Assembly: GCF_036924535.1 (NCBI RefSeq)
Contig: NZ_JAZHRT010000001.1
Location: forward strand, 1,922,001-1,986,000
Direction of reading: 5' to 3'
DNA from: Bradyrhizobium sp. AZCC 2262
GTDB taxonomy: Bacteria; Pseudomonadota; Alphaproteobacteria; Rhizobiales; Xanthobacteraceae
DNA: 64,000 nt
Below, in pieces: positions 57,433-64,000 of this stretch. The translations under genes and the position numbers were made by a program. Within the stretch, counting starts at the first letter, position 1, and the number at the start of each line of letters is the position of its first letter. Under the pieces are notes generated by a model, which was given only the letters and a program-made list of their open reading frames with translations, did not search any database and was not told the DNA's origin.

Positions 57433-58887
57433 ATGTGCGCGGGTGACGACAAGAACTGTCCGGAATTCGAATTGCATCACCGCAAGTTCAAGGAAACGCT
57501 CGATCGGGAACGCCGGTCGTTCTTGAGGTCCAGCTTCGCCGCGGCCGGGGGCGCGGCGGCGATGACCGCGGGCGGCATTTCTCTGGTGACGCCGCAGATG
57601 GCGGCTGCCGCCGAGCGGAACCAACCAGCCAAGCGGTCCTATCACCACTTGCCGGCAAACGCCGACACAGTGCATTGGGGCTATTTCAGCAAGAAGTTGA
57701 AACCGCAGGTCGAGATCGATTCCGGCGACTTCATTACCATTGAGGCATTAACCCACCATGCCAACGACGACGCCGAGCGCATGGTGAAGGGCGATCCCGG
57801 CGCCGAAAGCGTGTTCCTGTGGACCAAGGAGAAGAAGGGCGTAAATCGACGTGGCGCAGGACCGATGGATGCCTCGCTGTTCGGGCGTGGCGCAGGCGAG
57901 GGCCTTGGCGTGCACATCTGCACCGGCCCGGTCTACGTGCGGGGCGCCCAGGAGGGTGACGTGATCGAGTTGCGCATCATCGACGTCACGCCCCGGCCTT
58001 GCGCCAATCCGCAATATCCCGGAAAGGCTTTCGGCAGCAACGCGGCCGCATGGTGGGGCTTTCACTATAAGGATCTGCTCACCGAGCCAAAGCCGCGCGA
58101 AGTGGTCACGATCTACGAAGTCGACGCCACCGGCGAGCGCAACTGGGCGAAAGCCGTGTATAATTTCCAATGGACTCCGCAGACCGACCCCTCCGGCGTA
58201 GTTCACAAAACCATCGACTATCCCGGCGTTCCAGTCGATCACTCTACGATCAAGGAAAACCATGGCATCTTGAAGAATGTGCGCATTCCGATACGCCCAC
58301 ATTTCGGCGTGATAGGCTTGGCGCCCAAGGAAGCTGATATCGTCGACTCGATCCCGCCGAGCTATACCGGGGGCAACATCGATAATTGGCGGATCGGCAA
58401 GGGCGCGACGATGTATTATCCGGTTGCGGTCGAAGGTGGCCTGTTATCGGTTGGCGACTCGCACGCTTCTCAGGGGGATTCCGAGCTGTGCGGTACGGCG
58501 ATCGAGTGCTCGCTGAACGGCACCTTCCAGATCATCCTGCACAAGAAGAACGATCTCGTCGGTACGGCTCTCGAAGCTCTGGACTACCCGATGCTGGAAA
58601 CCAGGGACGAGTGGCTGGTGCACGGCTTCAGCTTCGCCAATTATCTCACCGAATTGGGGGACAAGGCACAGTCGGACATCTACTCGAAATCGTCAGTCGA
58701 CCTTGCGTTACGCGATGCGTTCCGGAAGATGCGCAAATTTTTGATGACAACCAAGAAGCTGACCGAGGATGAAGCGATCTCTTTGATTACGATCGGCGTC
58801 GACTTCGGCATCACCCAGGTGGTGGATGGAAATTGGGGCGTTCACGCGGTCATCAAGAAGGATATCTTCGCCGGCGGCGAGACCTGA
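57433..58887 (+). CDS. Acetamidase/formamidase family protein with Tat signal
   Basis: The 484-residue protein has a twin-arginine motif after a 27-residue polar N-terminus, RERRSFLRSSFAAAGGAAAM, so export by Tat is likely. The mature domain matches FmdA/AmdA: HLPANADTVHWGYFSKKLKP, GDFITIEALTHHA, VHICTGPVYVRGAQEGDVIEL, RPHFGVIGLAPKE, YTGGNIDNWRIGKG and VGDSHASQGDSELCGTAIEC. It should hydrolyse a short amide to acid and ammonia in the periplasm. ATG 57433 with AGGAGA six bases before is the start; an earlier ATG at 57349 lacks one. No amide transporter is adjacent. Confidence 0.9.
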   Translation: MCAGDDKNCPEFELHHRKFKETLDRERRSFLRSSFAAAGGAAAMTAGGISLVTPQMAAAAERNQPAKRSYHHLPANADTVHWGYFSKKLKPQVEIDSGDFITIEALTHHANDDAERMVKGDPGAESVFLWTKEKKGVNRRGAGPMDASLFGRGAGEGLGVHICTGPVYVRGAQEGDVIELRIIDVTPRPCANPQYPGKAFGSNAAAWWGFHYKDLLTEPKPREVVTIYEVDATGERNWAKAVYNFQWTPQTDPSGVVHKTIDYPGVPVDHSTIKENHGILKNVRIPIRPHFGVIGLAPKEADIVDSIPPSYTGGNIDNWRIGKGATMYYPVAVEGGLLSVGDSHASQGDSELCGTAIECSLNGTFQIILHKKNDLVGTALEALDYPMLETRDEWLVHGFSFANYLTELGDKAQSDIYSKSSVDLALRDAFRKMRKFLMTTKKLTEDEAISLITIGVDFGITQVVDGNWGVHAVIKKDIFAGGET

Positions 58888-59007
58888 TCGCTGAACAGCG
58901 ACGCGGTCGGCTTTCGCAGGAGCTGGCCGCGTCGCGCTGCATTTCGGATCAACCGCGCTGAGGCCAGATCCGGATATCGAAACGCCGAGCTGACGGCTTC
59001 CTGAATG

Positions 59008-59862
59008 TCATCGCGGGCGCGCATCCTCTTCCGCGATTCGCTGCCAGAGCGCCCCGATCATATCCTTCATACGCAGTGCGTCTTGCCAGCGATCCGACAA
59101 TTCCGCGCCATCAGGCCCGGTGATGGCATAGGGCGGCGGGCCGAGTTCACACAGGAAGGTCAGCACCGCATCAGGCTTTGAGCGTTTGCGCCAGGAGCGG
59201 ATGGCGTATTCCCACCAGCCCATGAACAGTTCGACCCAGCCTTGGTGCTGCGGAAATCCCAGCGAGATCTGCACTTGTTCACGGCTGGCGATCCGTCCGT
59301 GGATGCCCCAGCTATGATCAAGTATGCGATGGATCATTGCGTGATTGACCTCGTCCACCGGCCAGGCGAATTCGCGGCCGACGAGATAATGCGAAACATC
59401 AGCGGTCAGCCTTAGGTCGGGAAAGCAATCAAGCAGTTGCAGCGTGAAAAACAGGTCTGTCGTCATGCGGTCGCGGTGGGTTTCCACATGCACCGCCACA
59501 CCCGCTTCATCACCCAGCCGCCGCCATCCCTCGAGCAAGGGAATACAGGCTTCCAGCCGTTGCGGCCGCACGTCCGGCTGCAGGTTGACGTGGTCGGCGC
59601 CGAGTCGCGCGACAAGGTCCAGCACCGGTTTCAGGTCGTCAACGCTGGTCGGGTAGCACTGGGCCTGCCAGATCATCCTGTTCGCGCGAAGGAAGTCAGT
59701 GACCTCCTGCGCGAACGCCGGATCGATGAACCGGACACCGGCGCCGTCAAAGCCGGCGTCGCGGATCATCTCCAGCTGGGTCTGCAGCGGCAACTCCGGC
59801 TTATCCGCCCGCCGCCGCTCCATCGCCCAGAGCGACTGCAGGATGCGAAGTTGCTGCGCCAT
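59008..59862 (-). CDS. Sugar phosphate isomerase/epimerase family TIM barrel
   Basis: The 284-residue protein has the AP-endonuclease-2-like barrel with metal ligands in GVAVHVETHRDRMTTD (Glu), LRLTADVSHYLVGREF (Asp, His), WGIHGRIASREQVQIS (His) and FLCELGPPPYAITGPDG (Glu). It starts MAQQLRILQSLWAMERRRAD. Last gene of the operon starting with phyH; gaps are three bases to the transporter gene. It may convert a keto-polyol or inositol derivative taken up by the MHS transporter. Confidence 0.85.
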   Translation of the reverse strand: MAQQLRILQSLWAMERRRADKPELPLQTQLEMIRDAGFDGAGVRFIDPAFAQEVTDFLRANRMIWQAQCYPTSVDDLKPVLDLVARLGADHVNLQPDVRPQRLEACIPLLEGWRRLGDEAGVAVHVETHRDRMTTDLFFTLQLLDCFPDLRLTADVSHYLVGREFAWPVDEVNHAMIHRILDHSWGIHGRIASREQVQISLGFPQHQGWVELFMGWWEYAIRSWRKRSKPDAVLTFLCELGPPPYAITGPDGAELSDRWQDALRMKDMIGALWQRIAEEDARPR

Positions 59863-59865
59863 CGG

Positions 59866-61221
59866 CTACGTGGCGTGCTGCGGCACAGCCGCCGCGGCAT
59901 TCATCCGGCCGTCGGATGTATTGTCGACGGTGATGCTCTCCTCGTAAGTCTCCGGACCGCTCCAGATCGCGAGCGCGGTAAGGCCGGCCAGTAGTGCTGC
60001 GTAACATGCGACCGGCCACCAGCTTCCGGACCATGCCACCAGTGCTGCGGCCACGAACGGCGCCGGCCCACCGGCCAATAGCGAGCCTAGTTCGCGCGCG
60101 AAAGCGAATCCGGCGAAACGCCGCTGCGGCGGGAACAGTTCGGCGAAGTACGCCGCCTGCGGGCCGAACATCGCCGCCGTCACGACCGCGCGTGCGCCGA
60201 TGAAGGCGACCGCAATCCAGATCCACTCCTTGGTGCCGACCAGCCAGAAGAAGGGGAACGCCCAGGCGATGCCGGCGAGCGCGCCGAACATATAGACAGG
60301 ACGGCGGCCAATGCGATCGGAGAGCGTGGCGAAGCCGACAATGGTGAAGAGCTCGATGACGAAAGCCAGCATCAGCGCGCTGAGCGCATCGGATCTGGGT
60401 ACGCCGAGCGTCGTGACGACATAGCTGAGGCCGAACACCGGGAACAGATATCCGAGACCATTTTCTGCCAGTCGTGCCCCAAGCACCACGAAGAAATTTC
60501 GCGGATGCCGCTTCAGCGCTTCCATCGCCGGGTTACGCTCCACCTTGCCGCGCGCCACCACCGCCTCGGTAAAGACAGGTGTTTCCGTGATGCGCAGGCG
60601 AACGTAGATGCCGACCATGATCAGCAGGAAGCTCGCCAGGAACGGAATGCGCCAGCCCCATGACATCAGGTCCTCGCGCGGTAGCAGGGTCACCAGCGCG
60701 AACGCGCCGGCCGCCAGCAGATTGCCGACGGAGACGCCGAGCGGCGCAAAGCTGCCCCAGAAGCCGCGGTGCTTCGGGGGCGCGTTTTCCACCAGGAAGA
60801 TCACCGCGCCGCCATATTCGGCGCCGGCTCCCAATCCTTGCACGACGCGCATCGCGACGAGCAGTGCCGGCGCCCAATAGCCGATCTGGGCATAGGTCGG
60901 CAGCAAGCCGATCAGCGTGGTGCCGACGCCGATCATCAATAGCGTCGCCACCAAAACGGGTTTACGCCCGAAGCGATCGCCCATGATGCCGAACAGGATG
61001 CCACCGAGCGGCCGCACCACAAAGCCGACGCCGAAGGTTAGGAACGCCAGCAGCGTGCCGACCACCGGATCGCTTTTCGGGAAGAACAACTCGCCGAACA
61101 CCAATGCGGCGGCTGTGCCGTACAGGAAGAAGTCGTACCATTCGAGCGCGGACCCGATACTGGCCGCGAGGATCACGCGCAAGCGCGAACGGCTGGTGGT
61201 ATCAGCTGTCATCTCCGTCAT
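59866..61221 (-). CDS. MFS transporter, metabolite:H+ symporter (MHS) type
   Basis: The 451-residue protein has 12 hydrophobic segments and MHS family motifs: SALEWYDFFLYGTAAALVFG in helix 1, GFVVRPLGGILFGIMGDRFG with RKPVLV for the loop 2-3 motif, and RVVQGLGAGAEYGGAVIFLV. MHS members carry carboxylates, betaines, shikimate or similar compounds with protons. GGGGGAAACG precedes ATG 61221. It is flanked by the isomerase and PhyH genes, which probably act on the imported compound. Confidence 0.93.
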   Translation of the reverse strand: MTEMTADTTSRSRLRVILAASIGSALEWYDFFLYGTAAALVFGELFFPKSDPVVGTLLAFLTFGVGFVVRPLGGILFGIMGDRFGRKPVLVATLLMIGVGTTLIGLLPTYAQIGYWAPALLVAMRVVQGLGAGAEYGGAVIFLVENAPPKHRGFWGSFAPLGVSVGNLLAAGAFALVTLLPREDLMSWGWRIPFLASFLLIMVGIYVRLRITETPVFTEAVVARGKVERNPAMEALKRHPRNFFVVLGARLAENGLGYLFPVFGLSYVVTTLGVPRSDALSALMLAFVIELFTIVGFATLSDRIGRRPVYMFGALAGIAWAFPFFWLVGTKEWIWIAVAFIGARAVVTAAMFGPQAAYFAELFPPQRRFAGFAFARELGSLLAGGPAPFVAAALVAWSGSWWPVACYAALLAGLTALAIWSGPETYEESITVDNTSDGRMNAAAAVPQHAT

Positions 61222-61308
61222 CGTTTCCCCCGTTTTGATTTTTCATTGATTTATGGTCGTCGCATCAGGCATTGGCGCCCGCGCATCGCACGGGCGCATT
61301 CGCAAAGT

Positions 61309-62178
61309 TCAGGCGGCGCGGGTGAAGTAGGACTTCTTTGCCGCGGACTGGGTTTCGTAGATCGATCCTTGCCGCTTGGCTGGCGGTAGCGGCAACCGCA
61401 CGGGAACGTCGGTCATCCGCGGTGCAATGACAGGATCGCCGGACAGCAGCCGGCTGTTGAACTCGTCAAAATCCTTCACGCCCATCAGCGGCCATGCGTC
61501 GCTGGCGGCGACTTCGTACAGCAAGAGGTTGCGCGGGCGGTCCGAGGTGTTCATGGCCGATCCATGCAACGCCCGAACGTGGTGAAACGACATGCTGCCG
61601 GCCTTGCCCATGCAGGGCACGGCGCGTTCGATTTCGTCCCTGATCGTATCGGGATCGATCAGGCCGGCGAAGCAACCGTCGTCGCCGTGATGGTTCCAGA
61701 CCTCACGGTTATGCGTGCCCGGAGTGACCAGCATCGGCCCGTTGGCGAGGTCGCAATCGTCCAGCAGCACGCCGATCGCAAGCACGTCGTCATTGGTGTG
61801 CGGATAGAACGCCCAGTCCTGATGCCACTCGACCGGCGAGCCATACTGCGCCGACTTCATGTTGAGTTTTGAGCCGTGCAGCCGCAGGCCGGGCCCGAGC
61901 AGTTTTTTCAGGATGTCGAGCACGGGTTCGCTGCGCACGATCTCGTCGAAAATTTTGTGCACCTTGTGCGGCGTCTTGATACGGCGGACCCGCGGGTTTT
62001 CCGCTGTATGCCCCGGTTCCAGATCATAGACGTCGGTGTGTTCGAGGGTTTTGGCCGATCCCGCGACTAATTCCGCGATCACCGAGCGAACCTGGGCAAG
62101 CGTATCCGCCCCGAGAACTTGGGGCACCACGATCACGCCATCGCGTTGATAAGTCTGCACATCCTTCTCTGAGATCAT
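61309..62178 (-). CDS. Phytanoyl-CoA dioxygenase (PhyH) family protein
   Basis: The 289-residue Fe(II)/2-oxoglutarate oxygenase has the iron ligands in VEWHQDWAFYPHTNDD (HxD) and MSFHHVRALHGSAMNTSDRP (distal His), followed by Arg in RPRNLLLYEV for 2-oxoglutarate. It begins MISEKDVQTYQRDGVIVVPQ, the usual PhyH start. Bacterial members hydroxylate many small substrates, so phytanoyl-CoA need not be its substrate. It is first in the LacI-controlled operon, 109 bases from the divergent regulator. Confidence 0.9.
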   Translation of the reverse strand: MISEKDVQTYQRDGVIVVPQVLGADTLAQVRSVIAELVAGSAKTLEHTDVYDLEPGHTAENPRVRRIKTPHKVHKIFDEIVRSEPVLDILKKLLGPGLRLHGSKLNMKSAQYGSPVEWHQDWAFYPHTNDDVLAIGVLLDDCDLANGPMLVTPGTHNREVWNHHGDDGCFAGLIDPDTIRDEIERAVPCMGKAGSMSFHHVRALHGSAMNTSDRPRNLLLYEVAASDAWPLMGVKDFDEFNSRLLSGDPVIAPRMTDVPVRLPLPPAKRQGSIYETQSAAKKSYFTRAA

Positions 62179-62193
62179 TGACTTTCTTCCCGT

Positions 62194-62235
62194 ATGTTTA
62201 CGTTGTCATTTGGGATGTTAACGTTGTCATTTGCC
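62194..62235. promoter_or_regulatory. Tandem 21-base LacI operator-like repeats
   Basis: Two adjacent 21-base units, ATGTTTACGTTGTCATTTGG-G and ATGTTAACGTTGTCATTTGC-C, agree at 18 positions. Each has an ACGT core; the second contains TGTTAACGTTGTCA, close to the LacI/GalR consensus with AACGTT in the centre. They lie between phyH and the divergent lacI-type gene, so both promoters could be controlled. Confidence 0.65.
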
Positions 62236-62287
62236 ATGTTCAAGCTGAATCGTGCATTCCTGACCTGCATTCGCTAATGTCGTCCCG

Positions 62288-63286
62288 ATGAGCATCGCCA
62301 GCCCAGAAGAGTCCCATTCCGCTCCGACCCTGTCGGCCGTGGCCAAACTGGCCGGCGTTTCGTCGATTACCGTAAGCCGCGTGGTACGCCTGCCGGATCT
62401 GGTGGCGCCGGAAACAAGGGGCCGCGTCGAAGCCGCGATGCGGGAGCTTGGCTATGTGCCGAACCAACTCGCCGTCGGACTGGCCAGGGCCCGCACCCGT
62501 TCGATCGGCGTACTGGTGCCGACGATCGCCAATTCGATCTTCGCCGATACGGTGCAGGGCTTGTCCGACGAATTGGAGCCGCTCGGCTACGCCGTGATCC
62601 TGGCGCAGTCGCGCTACGACGCTGCACGTGAAGATCACATGCTCTCCGCATTGCTGTCGCGACGCCCCGAGGCGATCATCATGGTGGGCTCGCCCGCCAC
62701 GGAAGACGGGGCGCGGTTGCTGCGGCGGGCGGGAATTCCCGTCGCGGAAACCTGGGATCTTCCGGCGACCCCGATCGACGCCGTTGCGGGGTTCAACAAT
62801 TACGAAGCCGGCGTCGCGGTGGCGCGGCATCTCGTGACGCAAGGCCGCCACAGCCTGGCGTTCATCGGCGGCGACGATCCGCGCGCCACGCGGCGCTGGA
62901 ACGGTTTCAACGACACGGCTCAGGCGCTCGGCGCCAAAGCGCCGCGCCGGCTGGTGCTGGATCGCAACGCCTCCGGCAGTGTCGTCGCCCTTGCAGAACT
63001 ACCCGGTGTCGACGCGGTGTTTGCAGCGAACGATGCGCATGCCATCGGCTTCATGTCCGGTCTGCGAAAGGCGGGCTTGCTGCGCGACGGCCCGGCCGCG
63101 GAGCAACCGGTCGCGGTCATCGGCCTCGGCGATCTCGAAATGGGCCGTCTGATCGCGCCAAGTCTTTCCACCATCCGTGTGAACGGCGATGCGATCGGGC
63201 GCACCGCGGCAAAATTGATCATGGCGCGGGAAGGGCCGCGTCATATCGATCTCGGATTTGAACTCGTCCTTCGGGATAGTGGCTAA
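62288..63286 (+). CDS. LacI family transcriptional regulator
   Basis: The 332-residue protein has the LacI helix-turn-helix and hinge (TLSAVAKLAGVSSITVSRVV, GYVPNQLAVGLARARTRSI) and a periplasmic-binding-type effector domain (GVLVPTIANSIFADTVQGLS; VDAVFAANDAHAIGFMSGLR). It is more GntR/IdnR-like than sugar-specific by eye. Divergent from the phyH-MHS-isomerase operon, which it probably represses through the tandem repeats at 62194-62235 until the substrate or a derivative binds. Confidence 0.93.
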   Translation: MSIASPEESHSAPTLSAVAKLAGVSSITVSRVVRLPDLVAPETRGRVEAAMRELGYVPNQLAVGLARARTRSIGVLVPTIANSIFADTVQGLSDELEPLGYAVILAQSRYDAAREDHMLSALLSRRPEAIIMVGSPATEDGARLLRRAGIPVAETWDLPATPIDAVAGFNNYEAGVAVARHLVTQGRHSLAFIGGDDPRATRRWNGFNDTAQALGAKAPRRLVLDRNASGSVVALAELPGVDAVFAANDAHAIGFMSGLRKAGLLRDGPAAEQPVAVIGLGDLEMGRLIAPSLSTIRVNGDAIGRTAAKLIMAREGPRHIDLGFELVLRDSG

Positions 63287-63401
63287 ACCATCGAACGGGC
63301 CCGGCTATCTCCACCGGAGTAGACCCGAAGCATGCTGGTATACCGGGCTCATTTCCAAGTTCACGAAGTATGAAGGTCGAGATCCCGCGACGGCGTCCAC
63401 T

Positions 63402-64000
63402 TCAATTTCTCATTGGCGAAATGTGGCTGCCTGTCGGGCGCGTGGGCACCGCATTGGGCGAGATGGCGTCAATTACCACGAGATCGAGCACTCTGGGGTG
63501 ACAAGGCAGGCCCAGGAGCGCTTGCGAAAACGCCCCGGCGGCGATCTCAGCGAGTGCCGCGATGCCGGTGCGCCAGCGCCAGCGGCCTATTCGAAACAAG
63601 GTCGGCTGATACCGCTGTGAGATCGGCTGATCCGTTCGTATCGCCTCGAGGTGATGGAAAAGCTCGTGTGCCAAAAAAATGTCCCGCAGGTTCGCGCGTC
63701 CTAGCAGCTTTTCCGCCAAGGGTCCCACCATTGTGCGCTCGAGGAGGGCGAGCCCGCGGCTGTACAACAAGATGCGAGGTGGCCGCTGCTGGTATTCAGC
63801 GAGTCGCCAGAGCGTTCCGACCATCGGGTCGTCGTTCGATACCTCGATCGGAACGCGAAACGCTTGCGCGATGCCTTGCGGGGCGAGGCCGGAAAAGCGC
63901 ACATGCAGCTCTTTAGCGGTCGCTTCTCCGTCCGCCAGCGCATCGCGGACCGCGGCCAACTGCGTGGCACCGTCCAGCCGCCAGCCGTGCGGATCCGCCT
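63402..64000 (-). CDS. HExxH-containing protein, 5' end beyond the window
   Basis: The frame is open from the right edge (64000) to a stop at 63402, giving at least 198 residues; no ATG lies in the first 13 codons, so the start is outside. Central residues DIFLAHELFHHLEAIR contain HELFH, a zinc-type HExxH in a helix. Otherwise RIGRWRWRTGIAALAEIAAGAFS and LLGLPCHPRVLDLVV give no known family. A tail beyond the HExxH is only about 75 residues. A metal-dependent hydrolase role is possible but unproven. Confidence 0.6.
   Translation of the reverse strand, partial: ADPHGWRLDGATQLAAVRDALADGEATAKELHVRFSGLAPQGIAQAFRVPIEVSNDDPMVGTLWRLAEYQQRPPRILLYSRGLALLERTMVGPLAEKLLGRANLRDIFLAHELFHHLEAIRTDQPISQRYQPTLFRIGRWRWRTGIAALAEIAAGAFSQALLGLPCHPRVLDLVVIDAISPNAVPTRPTGSHISPMRN

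Overview
The window looks like chromosomal DNA of a Bradyrhizobium-type alphaproteobacterium. It is GC-rich with GC-ending codons, has short intergenic palindromic repeats (1166-1245, 8831-8930) of a kind I know from Bradyrhizobium and Rhodopseudomonas, and carries several very small proteins that I recognise from that group. No database search was possible, so all names rest on reading motifs and neighbourhoods.

Layout. 1-2.8 kb: 3' end of a biotin-dependent acyl-CoA carboxylase, an oxaloacetate-decarboxylase-type enzyme, acylphosphatase and two tiny membrane proteins. 2.9-5.9 kb: a decayed region with two IS5-type transposase tails around a methyltransferase gene and a frameshifted CACHE-PAS-GGDEF diguanylate cyclase. 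6.1-8.8 kb: a GbsR/MarR regulator with a palindrome over its own start codon, a DUF4166 protein and a membrane-anchored TIGR01777 epimerase. 8.9-13.4 kb: hybrid histidine kinase, LysR/tautomerase pair, LipB and a short FliN-like protein. 13.5-17.07 kb: tRNA-Leu(GAG) whose 3' end is repeated 3.46 kb downstream, enclosing a small island with a HAD-like protein, a decayed second HAD copy and a thermolysin-like zinc-site protein. 17.1-18.6 kb: a DUF2182/DUF1326 pair.

19.1-24.6 kb: an amino-sugar/cell-wall recycling locus (SIS protein, MurQ, BadF-type sugar kinase; divergently NagA and an unexpected aspartokinase). 24.7-26.7 kb: CYTH-CHAD protein and a 41-residue protein. 27-34.6 kb: one minus-strand operon for sugar isomerase/epimerase, a complete peptide/opine-type ABC importer and a phosphodiesterase/pyrophosphatase-like enzyme, which together suggest uptake and cleavage of a phosphorylated or conjugated compound.

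35.3-49.6 kb: a complete type II secretion system in the order F-H-I-J-K-L-M-C/N-D-O, then a di-haem oxidoreductase with a repeat-encoded Ser/Thr/Ala linker and a TonB-C-domain protein, then E-G. The two inserted genes are candidate cargo or accessory factors.

50.2-57.1 kb: an HxlR-regulated acyl-CoA/aromatic catabolism cluster (HCCA-type isomerase, CoA-transferase, GST, two paralogous SDRs, acyl-CoA ligase, broken acyl-CoA dehydrogenase) with a shared GTTC-N7-GAAC operator-like element. 57.4-63.3 kb: Tat-exported acetamidase/formamidase, then a LacI-controlled divergent locus (PhyH dioxygenase, MHS transporter, sugar isomerase). The right edge holds the 3' part of an HExxH protein that runs off the window.
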